DNA from: an uncultured Verrucomicrobia subdivision 3 bacterium
GTDB taxonomy: Bacteria; Verrucomicrobiota; Verrucomicrobiia; Limisphaerales; UBA11358
Length of the DNA: 64,000 nucleotides
Reading direction: 5' to 3'
Assembly: GCA_903865745.1 (NCBI GenBank)
Contig: CAIPKV010000085.1
Location: forward strand, 1 to 64,000
The notes below the pieces were generated by a model. The model ran no database searches and was not told where the DNA came from. It was given only the letters and a program-made list of their open reading frames with translations. Of the stretch, positions 16,703-31,123 are shown one piece after another. Position 1 is the first letter of the stretch. Each line of letters begins with the position of its first letter. Position numbers and translations under genes: made by a program.

Positions 16703-18898
16703 ATGATTCTGACGCCTGACGAACTTCGCAGTCTGTTCGAACTTACCCATCAATCGCCCCACACGCTGCTCGGCATGCATCCGCTTGGCGATAAAGCCGG
16801 CCTCGTCGTTCGCGCCCTGCTCCCCGATGCCAAAAAAGTCGAGGTCCAGCCCGTTCATGAAAAGGATAAGCCCAAGTTTGAACTAAAGCGGATTCCCCAG
16901 ACCGATGTTTTCGAAGGTGTCACCACGCTGGCAAATTCGGTCTATGCTTACGACCTTGTCGTCACGGACAAGGCTGGCCAGGTGCGCCACACTCGCGATG
17001 CGTATTCCTTTCTGCCGACGCTAGGCGAAGCGGATTTGTTTTTGTTTGGCAAAGGCGATGAACGCAAAATTTACGACAAGCTCGGCGCGCAGCTTCGCAC
17101 GTTAGACGGCGTTCATGGTACCAGCTTCGCCGTCTGGGCACCGAACGCGCAGCGTGTCAGCGTCGTTGGCGATTTCAATAATTGGGATGGCCGCGTTCAT
17201 TCCCTGCGGCTGCTGGGGGCGTCCGGTGTTTGGGAAATTTTTATTCCGGGCGTGGGGCAAGGCGCACATTACAAATTTGAAATCCGCGACGCGCACGGTC
17301 ATGTCAAATTGAACACCGATCCGTTCGGGTTTTTCTTCGAAGTTGCGCCCAAGCAGGCGGCCATCGTTTGGGAAACTAAAAAGTTTCAGTGGAGCGACGA
17401 CGCCTGGCTAAAGCAACGCCGTGAGCGAGACGCTTTGCGCTCGCCGATGAGCGTCTATGAAATGCACATCGGCTCGTGGCAGAAAAAAACCGCCACCGAA
17501 TCGTGGAGCTATCGTGAGTTGGCCAAGCCACTCGTCGAATACGTCAAGCGTCTCGGTTTTACGCACGTCGAGTTCTTGCCGGTCGCGGAGCATGCGTTTT
17601 ATCCGTCTTGGGGCTATCAAGTCACCGGATTTTTTGCACCGACCAGCCGCTTTGGCACGCCGGAAGATTTTCAGTTTCTTGTCAACGCGTTGCACGAGGC
17701 CGGTATCGGGGTGATCGTAGACTGGGTGCCCGCGCATTTTCCGCGCGACGAATGGGCGCTCGCCAAATTTGACGGTACGGCGTTGTTCGAGCACGAAGAC
17801 CCGCGCAAAGGCGCCCATCAGGATTGGGGTACGCTCATCTTCAACTTCGGTCGGAATGAAGTCACTAATTTCCTCGTCGCCAACGCGTTATTCTGGTGCG
17901 AACGCTTTCACATTGACGGTCTGCGCGTAGACGCCGTTGCCTCGATGCTGTATCTCGATTACTCGCGCAAGGCCGGTGAATGGCTTCCTAATGAGTTCGG
18001 TGGCCGCGAGAATCTCGAAGCCATCGAATTCCTGAAGAAATTTAATCACATCACGCACACGGAATTTCCCGGCGTGATGACGATTGCCGAGGAATCCACC
18101 GCGTGGCCGCAGGTGACGCGTCCGCCTTACATCGGCGGGCTCGGTTTCTCCTTCAAGTGGAACATGGGCTGGATGCACGACACGCTTGGTTATTTCAAAC
18201 GCGAGCCGGTGCATCGCAAATACCATCAGAACGATCTCACGTTTGCGATGCTGTATCATCACAACGAAAACTTCGTACTGCCGCTCTCGCATGATGAAGT
18301 TGTCCACGGCAAAGGTTCGCTTATCACCCGGATGCCTGGTGATGATTGGCAGAAGTTTGCGAATCTGCGCACGCTGCTGGGTTATCAATGGCTGTTCCCT
18401 GGTAAAAAGCTATTGTTCATGGGTGGCGAGATTGGCCAGCGCGCCGAATGGAATGAGAACGCTCAACTCGACTGGTGGTTGCTGGATGCCGGACCTTTCC
18501 ACCGCGGCGCGCAGAAGTTCGTCACGGACTTGAATGCCCTTTACACCAAATCGCCTGCCTTCTGGTCGGCCGATTTTGACCATGCGGGCTTTAACTGGAT
18601 TGATTGCAATGATCGCGAAAACAGTGTGCTGTCTTTCCTGCGCCAGACGGCGGACGGGAAAAATCAATCGGTTGTTATTTTGAATCTTACACCCGTGCCG
18701 CGCCCCTTTTACCGGGTTGGTTTACCTCGTGGCGGTCAATGGAAGGAAGCTCTGAATAGCGACGCGCAGATTTACGGCGGCAGCAATCAGGGAAATCTTG
18801 GCGGCGTCACTGCGCAAAATGTTCCCATTCATAGCCAGCCGTACTCGGCGGAATTCAATCTGCCGCCGTTGAGCATTTTAGTCTTTCAGGCGGAATGA
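16703..18898 (+). CDS. glgB: 1,4-alpha-glucan branching enzyme
   Basis: 731 residues, close to the usual length. It creates alpha-1,6 branches in glycogen by cutting an alpha-1,4 chain and transferring it. Order: N-terminal N1 module (about 1-105), CBM48 (about 115-225, with FAVWAPNAQRVSVVGDFNNW), GH13 catalytic barrel, C-terminal beta domain. The four GH13 regions are visible: DWVPAHF, GLRVDAVASM (nucleophile D410), AEEST (acid/base E463) and LPLSHDEVVHGKGSL (D531). The ATG at 16703 is the only start giving the expected N-terminus. It overlaps xthA by 4 nt (ATGA), implying translational coupling. Together with the debranching enzyme at 33989 it indicates glycogen metabolism. Confidence 0.97.
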   Translation: MILTPDELRSLFELTHQSPHTLLGMHPLGDKAGLVVRALLPDAKKVEVQPVHEKDKPKFELKRIPQTDVFEGVTTLANSVYAYDLVVTDKAGQVRHTRDAYSFLPTLGEADLFLFGKGDERKIYDKLGAQLRTLDGVHGTSFAVWAPNAQRVSVVGDFNNWDGRVHSLRLLGASGVWEIFIPGVGQGAHYKFEIRDAHGHVKLNTDPFGFFFEVAPKQAAIVWETKKFQWSDDAWLKQRRERDALRSPMSVYEMHIGSWQKKTATESWSYRELAKPLVEYVKRLGFTHVEFLPVAEHAFYPSWGYQVTGFFAPTSRFGTPEDFQFLVNALHEAGIGVIVDWVPAHFPRDEWALAKFDGTALFEHEDPRKGAHQDWGTLIFNFGRNEVTNFLVANALFWCERFHIDGLRVDAVASMLYLDYSRKAGEWLPNEFGGRENLEAIEFLKKFNHITHTEFPGVMTIAEESTAWPQVTRPPYIGGLGFSFKWNMGWMHDTLGYFKREPVHRKYHQNDLTFAMLYHHNENFVLPLSHDEVVHGKGSLITRMPGDDWQKFANLRTLLGYQWLFPGKKLLFMGGEIGQRAEWNENAQLDWWLLDAGPFHRGAQKFVTDLNALYTKSPAFWSADFDHAGFNWIDCNDRENSVLSFLRQTADGKNQSVVILNLTPVPRPFYRVGLPRGGQWKEALNSDAQIYGGSNQGNLGGVTAQNVPIHSQPYSAEFNLPPLSILVFQAE

Positions 18899-19647
18899 AA
18901 CTGATTTCTTGGAACGTCAACGGCCTGCGCGCCGTACTGAAGAAAAACTTCCTGGAGTTTCTCGATGCGGAGAAACCGGACGTCCTGTGCTTGCAGGAAA
19001 CCAAATGCACGCCAGACCAAGTGGAACAATTGTGGCCGGCCACTTACACCACGTTTTGGAACTCTGCGGAAAAGAAGGGCTACTCCGGCACGGCAATTTT
19101 CACGAAGGAACGTCCGCTCAAAGTCACGCCGCACATTGGTATCGTTGAACACGATAAAGAAGGCCGGGTGCTGACGGCTGAATATAAAGATTTTTTCCTC
19201 GTCAACGTTTACACGCCGAACTCCAAGCGCGAACTGGAGCGGCTGCCCTATCGTCAGGTTTGGGACTGCGATTTTCTCGCTTACCTGAAGAAACTAGAGA
19301 AGAAAAAGCCCGTGATTTTCTGTGGCGATTTAAATGTGGCGCACACGGAAATTGATCTCGCCAATCCCAAGGCCAATGTTCGCAATCACGGTTTTACAAT
19401 CGAGGAGCGCAATGGTTTTAGCGCGTTTGTGAACGCCGGCTTTGTCGACACCTTCCGCGAGTTTGAAAAGGGCGGGGGGCATTACACTTGGTGGAGTCCC
19501 ATGAGTGGCGCGCGTTCCCGGAATGTCGGTTGGCGCATCGATTACTTTCTCATCTCATCGGCGCTACGCCCGCGACTCAAAAAGGCCTTCATCCGCCCCG
19601 CCGTTTTGGGCAGCGACCATTGTCCCGTGGGGATTGAGCTGGTCTGA
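18895..19647 (+). CDS. xthA: Exodeoxyribonuclease III (AP endonuclease)
   Basis: 250 residues. Mg-dependent exonuclease/AP endonuclease of the EEP superfamily acting in base excision repair. Family motifs in order: ISWNVNGLRA (metal-binding Asn), LCLQETK (metal Glu), VNVYTPNS, FCGDLNVAHTEIDLANPK (catalytic Asp/Asn), WWSPMSGARSRNVGWRIDY and the terminal GSDHCPV with the catalytic Asp-His. Full length. It starts within the glgB stop (ATGA overlap). Its stop abuts the convergent stop of the hemerythrin-like gene with no spacer. Confidence 0.96.
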   Translation: MKLISWNVNGLRAVLKKNFLEFLDAEKPDVLCLQETKCTPDQVEQLWPATYTTFWNSAEKKGYSGTAIFTKERPLKVTPHIGIVEHDKEGRVLTAEYKDFFLVNVYTPNSKRELERLPYRQVWDCDFLAYLKKLEKKKPVIFCGDLNVAHTEIDLANPKANVRNHGFTIEERNGFSAFVNAGFVDTFREFEKGGGHYTWWSPMSGARSRNVGWRIDYFLISSALRPRLKKAFIRPAVLGSDHCPVGIELV

Positions 19648-20088
19648 TTACTTGGAGACTTGCCGGCGCAGCAGCCACTCTTCGCCAAGCTCATTCAGCG
19701 TCTTAGCTTTGAGAATCCGTTCCGCCAGCGGGAATACGATGCGCTCTTCCTTGTCAAAATGTTTGCGCGAGCCGGCAATGGCGTTGAGCAATAACTTCTT
19801 CCCGTCCTTCAGCGTGCGCGCCTTTTGGACGCCGACCAGCGCGGCTTCGATGCGTTCGTGCTCGTCGTGAAAAGTTTCTTTCTGGCCCATCTGATCGAAG
19901 TACGGTTCCAGCGGCTCGATGAACAGGTCGTCCTCCGTTTTGGAATGCGGCCCGTGCAATTTCTCCACGAGGATGGCCAGGCCTTTCACTTCCGCCAAAG
20001 TTTTAACCTTCGGCACCGTGGTTTCAATGTGGTCGAACAGATTGTGAAAGACGGCGTGTTCCGCGCGCAAGACATCAGTGATTTTCAT
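19648..20088 (-). CDS. Hemerythrin HHE domain protein
   Basis: 146 residues. A four-helix HHE cation-binding protein whose His/Glu side chains form a non-haem di-iron site. The ligand pattern is visible: AEHAVFHNLFDHIE (helix 1), HSKTEDDLFIEP (helix 2, HxxxE), FHDEHERIEAA (helix 3) and SRKHFDKEERIVFPLAE (helix 4, HxxxE). Such proteins sense or buffer oxygen, NO or iron; which applies here cannot be told. The ATG start lies 9 nt after the stop of the upstream gcvP gene, so both may be on one transcript. Cytosolic, no signal peptide. Confidence 0.88.
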   Translation of the reverse strand: MKITDVLRAEHAVFHNLFDHIETTVPKVKTLAEVKGLAILVEKLHGPHSKTEDDLFIEPLEPYFDQMGQKETFHDEHERIEAALVGVQKARTLKDGKKLLLNAIAGSRKHFDKEERIVFPLAERILKAKTLNELGEEWLLRRQVSK

Positions 20089-20097
20089 GATTACAGT

Positions 20098-23019
<2,922 letters not shown>

Positions 23020-23070
23020 CCGACGAATCTAAATTCAGCGGATTAAAAAAGCGAGTTGGATTTCAAAATC

Positions 23071-23091
23071 AAACCGGTGGGACCGGTTTTT
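23071..23091 (+). terminator. Terminator-like hairpin upstream of gcvP
   Basis: AAACCGGT / ACCGGTTT, 8-bp stem with a GGG loop and a short T run. There is no plus-strand gene upstream for it to terminate, so it may shield gcvP from antisense transcription or be structural. A second hairpin GGCGGG / CCCGCC lies at 23131-23149. Confidence 0.35.
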
Positions 23092-23403
23092 GGTAAAATA
23101 TTTTGCCGCCCTATCATTAAATCTTTCCCCGGCGGGTTTTTCGCCCGCCAAAACAAGCCCAAGATTGAGCAATTTCTGATAAGTATATTTTTCCGCCTAC
23201 CCACAAGTTCAGGCTACTTGATAAGCGCGACGTTTTGCGGTGCAGTGTTTTCCCCGGCTGGGTTGGCCGCAGCGCGCCCCTTTAATCTTCCAGCCAGCTA
23301 CGAATGCCCGCCAGTTTCCGGTGGACACATCCGCCGCTCCGGCGAATCCTCCCCAGTCTGCCAGACACCCGTCCCGTTCTTTGCCGGCTGGCCGCCGGGA
23401 GCG

Positions 23404-23802
23404 GACGGTTCCGCGCCAGCCTGCCGGCAACTTTCGCCAGCCAGTGACGGTTCCACCCGACCCTTGGGCGGACTTGCCCGGGGCTTGGGCGGTTTCGCCA
23501 GACCCTCTGGAAGTTCCTACCCAGCATCGGGAGGAACCTCTGAGTCGTCTGGAAGTTTCTCTGAGTGGCTCAGAAGTTCCTCCGAGCCGTCTGGAAGTTT
23601 CCCTGAGCGGCTCAGAAGTTTCTCCGAGCCGTCTGGAGGTTTCCCTGAGTGGCTCAGAAGTTCCTCCGAGCCATCTGGAAGTTTCCCTGAGCGACTCAGA
23701 AGTTTCTCTGAGCCATCTGGAAGTTCCTACGAACCACTCAGAAGTTCCTACCAATGGCCTGGAAGTTCCCCGGAATCATGGGAAAAGTGCCAATTTCGTT
23801 TA
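23404..23802. repeat. 21-bp phased palindromic array 1
   Basis: Cores start at 23509, 23530, 23551 and every 21 bp to 23782 without any indel; degenerate older units continue upstream in the same phase to about 23404. That gives roughly 19 units. The core is GGAAGTT(T/C)CC or AGAAGTTTCT, an inverted repeat (GGAA/TTCC, AGAA/TTCT). Between cores, CTGAG-NGG-CTCAG forms a second inverted repeat. In the middle, units alternate so that a 42-bp higher-order period is seen, suggesting recent duplication of unit pairs. The stretch is open in several frames on both strands simply because 21 is a multiple of 3; I do not regard these frames as genes. A small helical+FnIII-like gene begins 84 bp downstream. 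Confidence 0.9.
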
Positions 23803-23886
23803 AAAAGGTCCGCCGGAGGCCAAAACGATCCTTTTCGGTCACGGTAAACGTCCACGCTAGAAAACTATTAGTTATAAATTGAACCT

Positions 23887-24582
23887 ATGAAAAGAGACCC
23901 GATTAAAAAAACTGACCTGGCCTTCGCGGCCCAGTTGCTCACCTGCAAGACCAACCTCCCGGCGCACGCGGCCACGCTGAAATTAACCCTCGAACAAGTG
24001 GCTTCGCAGGCGGCGGATGCCTTGGCCTTCAACTACTGGCTCAGTAGCAACACTGCCATGCACCGCGACGCCCAACAGTTCACCAAGTGGAAGAATTTGA
24101 TGCGCAACGGCGGCGCGGTGGGCATGGACAAGGAACCGGGCGTGCCGGTCTTGCCCGACCCCGTGCCGCCGGTGGACCCGGGCATTGAGGATCGGCACCG
24201 CGCCCTGATTGTGTCCTGCCATAACAATCCTGCGTACAACATCGCCATTGGCACGGCGTTGGACATGGAAGGCGCCGAGATTACGCCGCCGGATTTGACC
24301 CTGGTGATGCCGTTGCTCACGTTGACCATCAGCGGCAATCAGGTGGTCATCGGCTGCGGCTGGCAGGGGTATCAAGCCTATCTGGACCAGGTGGAACTCC
24401 AGGTGGACCGCACCGATGGCAAGGGTTACGTCCTGCTGACCTATTGCACCACGCCCGGCTTCACCGACCCCACGCCATTCCCCGCCGTGCCGACCAAATG
24501 GACTTACCGCGCCATCTTCCGCCTGAACAACGCGCAAGTCGGCCAATACAGCAGCCCCGTCAGCATCATGGTGGGAGTTTGA
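23887..24582 (+). CDS. Small helical + fibronectin-III-like protein linked to array 1
   Basis: 231 residues, no signal peptide or membrane segment. The N-terminal third is predicted alpha-helical and begins with a KTDLAFAAQLL motif shared with the protein at 33249 (SDLAFAAQM). The middle is a Pro-rich linker (PVLPDPVPPVDPGIED). The C-terminal half is beta-rich and fibronectin-III-like, with GWQGYQAYLDQVELQVDR, TPFPAVPTKWTYRAIF and a terminal VSIMVGV. The C-terminal half matches the 33249 protein closely (WQGYRTFLDLCEFQVDRRDG, TPFPAVPTIWQYRAIY, VSVTVGV), so the two are paralogues. It lies just downstream of array 1 in the same orientation. I do not recognise a function. Confidence 0.75.
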   Translation: MKRDPIKKTDLAFAAQLLTCKTNLPAHAATLKLTLEQVASQAADALAFNYWLSSNTAMHRDAQQFTKWKNLMRNGGAVGMDKEPGVPVLPDPVPPVDPGIEDRHRALIVSCHNNPAYNIAIGTALDMEGAEITPPDLTLVMPLLTLTISGNQVVIGCGWQGYQAYLDQVELQVDRTDGKGYVLLTYCTTPGFTDPTPFPAVPTKWTYRAIFRLNNAQVGQYSSPVSIMVGV

Positions 24583-24915
24583 TTCAAACGGGGCTGGCTC
24601 GACCAACCTTGGGCTGGATGATTCCATCCCGTTGGGATGGGCGGCCAACCCCGGACGATTTTCTTTTATGATTTCAGCGTATCGGAATGCGTGTTCATTC
24701 GTGGGATTCGTGTCTAAACTTGGCTTCCCGGCATTTCAAAATCTGAGTTTCATCTGTGCCCATCTGTGGCTAAATAAATTGGCCCGGTTTTAGGTCGCGT
24801 GGCGGGCTTTTAACGCTTCCGCCGAGCAATTTTTGATGCCACAAGGGGTTTGGTAGGCAAGCTTAATGCGCCACTACTAATGGTGTTTTTTATCCGAAAA
24901 ACCCGCAGTTTCGCA
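24583..24915. other. Intergenic region with dispersed short repeats
   Basis: No gene seen. It holds a hairpin CCATCCC-GTT-GGGATGG (24624-24640) just after the FnIII-like gene, a possible weak terminator without a T run. It also holds two dispersed tandem motifs. One is CGTGTTCATTCG followed by TGGGATTCGTGTC (24690-24714), related in inverted orientation to 32399-32426. The other is CATCTGTGCC-CATCTGTGGC (24751-24770), a 10-bp duplication. Confidence 0.5.
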
Positions 24916-24944
24916 TTGTGGTTTTGAGCGGTTTTTCATATATT
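24916..24944 (+). promoter_or_regulatory. Candidate sigma-70-type promoter of gyrB
   Basis: TTGTGG (-35) at 24916-24921, a 17-nt spacer, and TATATT (-10) at 24939-24944. This would place the transcript start near 24951, about 43 nt before the gyrB ATG. Based on consensus only. Confidence 0.4.
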
Positions 24945-24948
24945 TTAG

Positions 24949-27513
<2,565 letters not shown>

Positions 27514-27543
27514 GTTAAACCGCAATTTCCCGAAAAGAATTCC

Positions 27544-30207
27544 ATGCCAGACGAAACTGATTCCAATCTGAACCAACCGCAACCGAGTGGCGGCGCCTAC
27601 TCGCAGGGTGAGAAGATTGCCAAGATTAATGTCGCGGACGAGATCAAGAACTCGTTCCTCGACTACTCGATGTCCGTGATTATTTCGCGCGCGCTGCCGG
27701 ATGTGCGTGACGGGTTAAAACCTTCCCAGCGGCGCATTCTTTATGCGATGCACGAGCTATCGCTGTTCCCGGGTCGTAAGCCGTACAAGTGCGCGAAGAT
27801 CTGCGGTGACACGAGCGGTAACTACCATCCGCACGGCGAAGCGGTGATTTATCCGACGCTGGTTCACATGGCGCAGCCGTGGGCGATGCGCGAGCGGCTC
27901 GTGGAGGGTAAAGGCAATTTCGGTTCCATCGAAAACGATCCGCCGGCGGCGATGCGTTATACGGAAGCCCGCTTGACCCATCTCGGTGCGGCGCTGATGC
28001 AGGACATGGATCGTGACACGGTGGATTTTGTGCCGAACTACGACGAGCGCATGACGGAGCCGAAGGTGTTTCCGGCGGCATTCCCCAATTTGCTCGTCAA
28101 TGGCGGTACCGGCATCGCGGTGGGCATGGCCACGAACATGGCGCCCCATAATTTGGGCGAAGTGGTGGACGGTATCTGCGCGCAGATTGATAAACCGACC
28201 ATCACCATTCCGGAGTTGATGAAATTTATCAAGGGCCCGGATTTCCCGACGGGCGGCATCATCTGCGGCATTGAGGGCATCAAGAATTATTTCGAGACCG
28301 GCAAGGGCAGCGTGAAATTGCGCGGTCGCGTGGGTGTGGAGGAATTGAAGGGCAATCGCGAGCAGGTCATCATTACGGAGATTCCGTTCAACGTGAACCG
28401 CGCGGCGTTGGAAGAAAAGATTGCCGAGCTGGTGAATGAAAAAATCATCACGGAAATCTCCGCGATGCGAAATGAATCGGATGAGAACACGCGCCTCGTC
28501 ATCGAGCTCAAGCGCGATGCCAATCCGAAGGTGGTCATCAATAATCTTTTCCAACATACGCAGATGGAAGTGTCGTTCAGCGTCAATGCGCTGGCGATTG
28601 ATCATGGCCGGCCGAAGACGCTCAATCTTAAACAAATCATCCAGTGCTATATCGAGCATCGCCGCGAAGTTGTTTTGCGCCGCACGCGCTTCGAGTTGCG
28701 CAAGGCTGAAGAACGCGCCGAGTTGCTTGAAGGTTATCTTATTGCGCTGGCGAATCTGGACGAGTTCATCCACATCATTCGCTCGAGCAAGAACCGCGAT
28801 GAGGCGCGCATCAAGCTGTTGGCGTTTGAGTGGAGCCGGGCGCAGGTGGAGAAGTGGGGGATTTTGATTCGCAGCGAAGCGCGCATCGAGAACGGCCGCT
28901 ATGCGCTGACGGAGCGGCAGGTGGACGCAATTCTGGAATTGCGTTTGTATCAACTGACCGGCTTGGAAATTGATAAGGTCGAGGCGGAATACAAGGCCTT
29001 GATCGAAGTCATCAAGGACTTGCTCGATATTTTGGCGAAGGAATCCCGCGTGATGGCCATCATCAAGGCGGAGTTGAAAGCCATCAAGGAAAAGCATGCG
29101 ACGCCGCGCAAGACGGAAATTGTGCCGGACGAAGGCGAAATTGCCATCGAGGATTTGATCGCGAACGAGGGTGTCATCATCACGCTTACGCACGCGGGGC
29201 TCATCAAGCGCACGGCGGTCAGTTCGTATCGTGCGCAACGGCGCGGCGGCAAGGGCGTTATCGGTATGACCACCCGCGAAGGCGAGACAACCGCGGACAA
29301 TGATTTCGTGGAGCATCTGTTCACCGCGAGCACGCATGACTATCTGATGTTCTTCACGAGTACCGGTCGCGTGTACGTCGAGCGCGTCCACGAGATTCCC
29401 GATATGGGGCGCGCGGCGAAAGGCCGGAGCATCGCGAATCTTTTGGAATTGAAGGCGGACGAAAAAGTCGCCGCGCTCATTCGCATTTTGTCGAAGACCG
29501 ATGCGGACAAGAATGACGTGACGTGGTCGCAATCCGGTGAATTATTTTTTGCCACGCGGCAGGGCACCGTCAAAAAGACTTCGCTCAATGAATTCTCTAA
29601 CGTCCGCAAGGGTGGCATCATCGCCATTGGCATTGAACCGGGCGACACGTTGATCGAAGTGAAATTAACGCGCGGCAGCATCGTGGAAAATGACGATGTG
29701 AAAGATCCGGGCGACGATGTGGTGCTGATCACCAAGGACGGCATGAGTATCCGTTTTAGTGAAGCCGACGTGCGCTCAATGGGGCGCGCCGCCGGCGGCG
29801 TGCGCGGTATTACGCTGGAACCAGGCGATGCGCTGGTTGCGGCCACCGTAGTTATTCCGGATGCAGCGTTGCTCGTGGCCGGCGAAAATGGCATTGGCAA
29901 GCGTACCGGCTTTGACGAATACCGCGTTCAATCGCGCGGTGGCAAAGGCATCATCACTATGAAGACCGGCGACAAGACCGGGGGCGTGATTGGGGCGCTG
30001 ACGGTGCGCGACCACGACGAGATTATGATTATTACCACCGGCGGCCAGATGGTGCGCATTCCCGTGGCGGGAATCCGTGAGGCGGGTCGCAATACGCAGG
30101 GCGTCAAGCTCGTCAACCTGGATGCGGGCGACAAACTGCAGGCCATCGCGCCGGTGATTGGCGAAGACAAGGAAGAATCGGCCATCGCTGCTGAACCGGT
30201 AAAATAA
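27544..30207 (+). CDS. gyrA: DNA gyrase subunit A
   Basis: 887 residues. Breaks and rejoins DNA through the catalytic tyrosine Y139 (AAMRYTEARL). The C-terminal beta-pinwheel carries the GyrA-box QRRGGKG, which separates gyrase from topoisomerase IV. The N-terminal winged helix and quinolone-contact loop read HPHGEAVIYPTLVHMAQP. At positions equivalent to E. coli Ser83 and Asp87 this protein has Ala100 and Pro104, so both residues that anchor the quinolone water-metal bridge are absent. The ATG at 27544 follows gyrB by 30 nt. A strong terminator follows the stop. Confidence 0.97.
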   Translation: MPDETDSNLNQPQPSGGAYSQGEKIAKINVADEIKNSFLDYSMSVIISRALPDVRDGLKPSQRRILYAMHELSLFPGRKPYKCAKICGDTSGNYHPHGEAVIYPTLVHMAQPWAMRERLVEGKGNFGSIENDPPAAMRYTEARLTHLGAALMQDMDRDTVDFVPNYDERMTEPKVFPAAFPNLLVNGGTGIAVGMATNMAPHNLGEVVDGICAQIDKPTITIPELMKFIKGPDFPTGGIICGIEGIKNYFETGKGSVKLRGRVGVEELKGNREQVIITEIPFNVNRAALEEKIAELVNEKIITEISAMRNESDENTRLVIELKRDANPKVVINNLFQHTQMEVSFSVNALAIDHGRPKTLNLKQIIQCYIEHRREVVLRRTRFELRKAEERAELLEGYLIALANLDEFIHIIRSSKNRDEARIKLLAFEWSRAQVEKWGILIRSEARIENGRYALTERQVDAILELRLYQLTGLEIDKVEAEYKALIEVIKDLLDILAKESRVMAIIKAELKAIKEKHATPRKTEIVPDEGEIAIEDLIANEGVIITLTHAGLIKRTAVSSYRAQRRGGKGVIGMTTREGETTADNDFVEHLFTASTHDYLMFFTSTGRVYVERVHEIPDMGRAAKGRSIANLLELKADEKVAALIRILSKTDADKNDVTWSQSGELFFATRQGTVKKTSLNEFSNVRKGGIIAIGIEPGDTLIEVKLTRGSIVENDDVKDPGDDVVLITKDGMSIRFSEADVRSMGRAAGGVRGITLEPGDALVAATVVIPDAALLVAGENGIGKRTGFDEYRVQSRGGKGIITMKTGDKTGGVIGALTVRDHDEIMIITTGGQMVRIPVAGIREAGRNTQGVKLVNLDAGDKLQAIAPVIGEDKEESAIAAEPVK

Positions 30208-30227
30208 TTTATAAAATCCGCTTGCTC

Positions 30228-30265
30228 TGGCCGCACAAATCGTGTTTTTTGTGCGGCCATTTTTT
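30228..30265 (+). terminator. Rho-independent terminator after gyrA
   Basis: TGGCCGCACAAA / TTTGTGCGGCCA, a perfect 12-bp stem with an 8-nt loop, followed by six or more T. It ends only about 5 nt before the ATG of the next gene. Confidence 0.92.
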
Positions 30266-30270
30266 ATCAG

Positions 30271-31119
30271 ATGAAAAAAACTATTGCCATTCTAACGATT
30301 GCCGCCACTGGTCTAGGGTTGTCTGCCTTTCCCGCCTTGGCGCAAACTAATATTTACACAGTCACCAATGTCGTGACGGTGCTGGTGACCAATCTGGTTA
30401 CCGTGACAAATGTGGTTGCGAATGCACCCGCCGCCACGCCGGCCACGCCTGCTACCGTGGACATGGTAAAGAAATATCCGTGGGCAAGCTCGCTTTCCAC
30501 CGGTCTGACCCTGACGCGCGGTAACAGTCACTCGCTGCTTTTTTCCGCCGATATCGAAACCAAGAAAAAAACGCCGGACAATGAATATTCGTTGGGGGCA
30601 TCGGGCGCGTATGGCAGCCAGAACTCCGTGCAGAACATCAATAATTATGGGGCCTTTAGCCAGTGGAACCACCTGTTCACCGACCGGTTTTATGGTTATG
30701 CCCGCGTGGACGCCCTGCGCGATGTCATTGCCGACCTGGACTATCGGTTCAACGTAGGCCCCGGTGCCGGTTACTATTTTATCAAAGGCACCAACACCAC
30801 GCTGTCGGCTGAAGCGGGTGCTGGTTATCAGGATGAGCATCTGGGCGGCATATATGATTCCTTTGCCACCGCGCGGTTGGCGGAAAACTTTGAACACAAG
30901 TTTAATGAACGTGCCCGGCTGTGGGAGAAGGCTGAAATCCTGCCCCAGGTGGATAAGTTTGAGAACTACGCCGTCAATTTTGAAATTGGCATCGAAGCTT
31001 CCATCACGAAATCATTCAGCTTGAAAACTTATCTGGATGACAATTATCAGAGCGAGCCTGCGGCCGGCCATTATCGCAACGATGTGAAGCTCGTCAGCGG
31101 CATCGCCTACAAATTCTAA
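30271..31119 (+). CDS. DUF481-family outer-membrane beta-barrel protein
   Basis: 282 residues. The signal peptide MKKTIAILTIAATG...FPALA-Q is clear. Then comes a low-complexity T/N/V linker (TNVVTVLVTNLVTVTNVV) and a DUF481-type beta-barrel of about 210 residues with alternating amphipathic strands (SLSTGLTLTRGNSHS, YSLGASGAYGS, FYGYARVDALRD, GAGYYF, AEAGAGYQDEH). It ends in aromatic YKF, as expected for BAM-dependent insertion. Function beyond an outer-membrane barrel is unknown. The ATG directly abuts the gyrA terminator, leaving no room for a normal leader. Either transcription starts at or next to the ATG (leaderless) or some transcripts read through. It converges on pdxH with 4 nt between stops. 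Confidence 0.85.
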   Translation: MKKTIAILTIAATGLGLSAFPALAQTNIYTVTNVVTVLVTNLVTVTNVVANAPAATPATPATVDMVKKYPWASSLSTGLTLTRGNSHSLLFSADIETKKKTPDNEYSLGASGAYGSQNSVQNINNYGAFSQWNHLFTDRFYGYARVDALRDVIADLDYRFNVGPGAGYYFIKGTNTTLSAEAGAGYQDEHLGGIYDSFATARLAENFEHKFNERARLWEKAEILPQVDKFENYAVNFEIGIEASITKSFSLKTYLDDNYQSEPAAGHYRNDVKLVSGIAYKF

Positions 31120-31123
31120 AAGT

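Noticed and set aside
23056-23847. Long open frames on both strands across array 1 (about 263, 187 and 181 codons)
   Set aside because: They exist because a 21-bp unit is a multiple of three; several overlapping frames are open at once, conservation follows the palindromes rather than codons, and the peptides are pure heptad low-complexity.
27757-29532. 591-codon open frame antisense to gyrA
   Set aside because: Shadow of a strongly biased real gene; the opposite strand encodes a complete GyrA.
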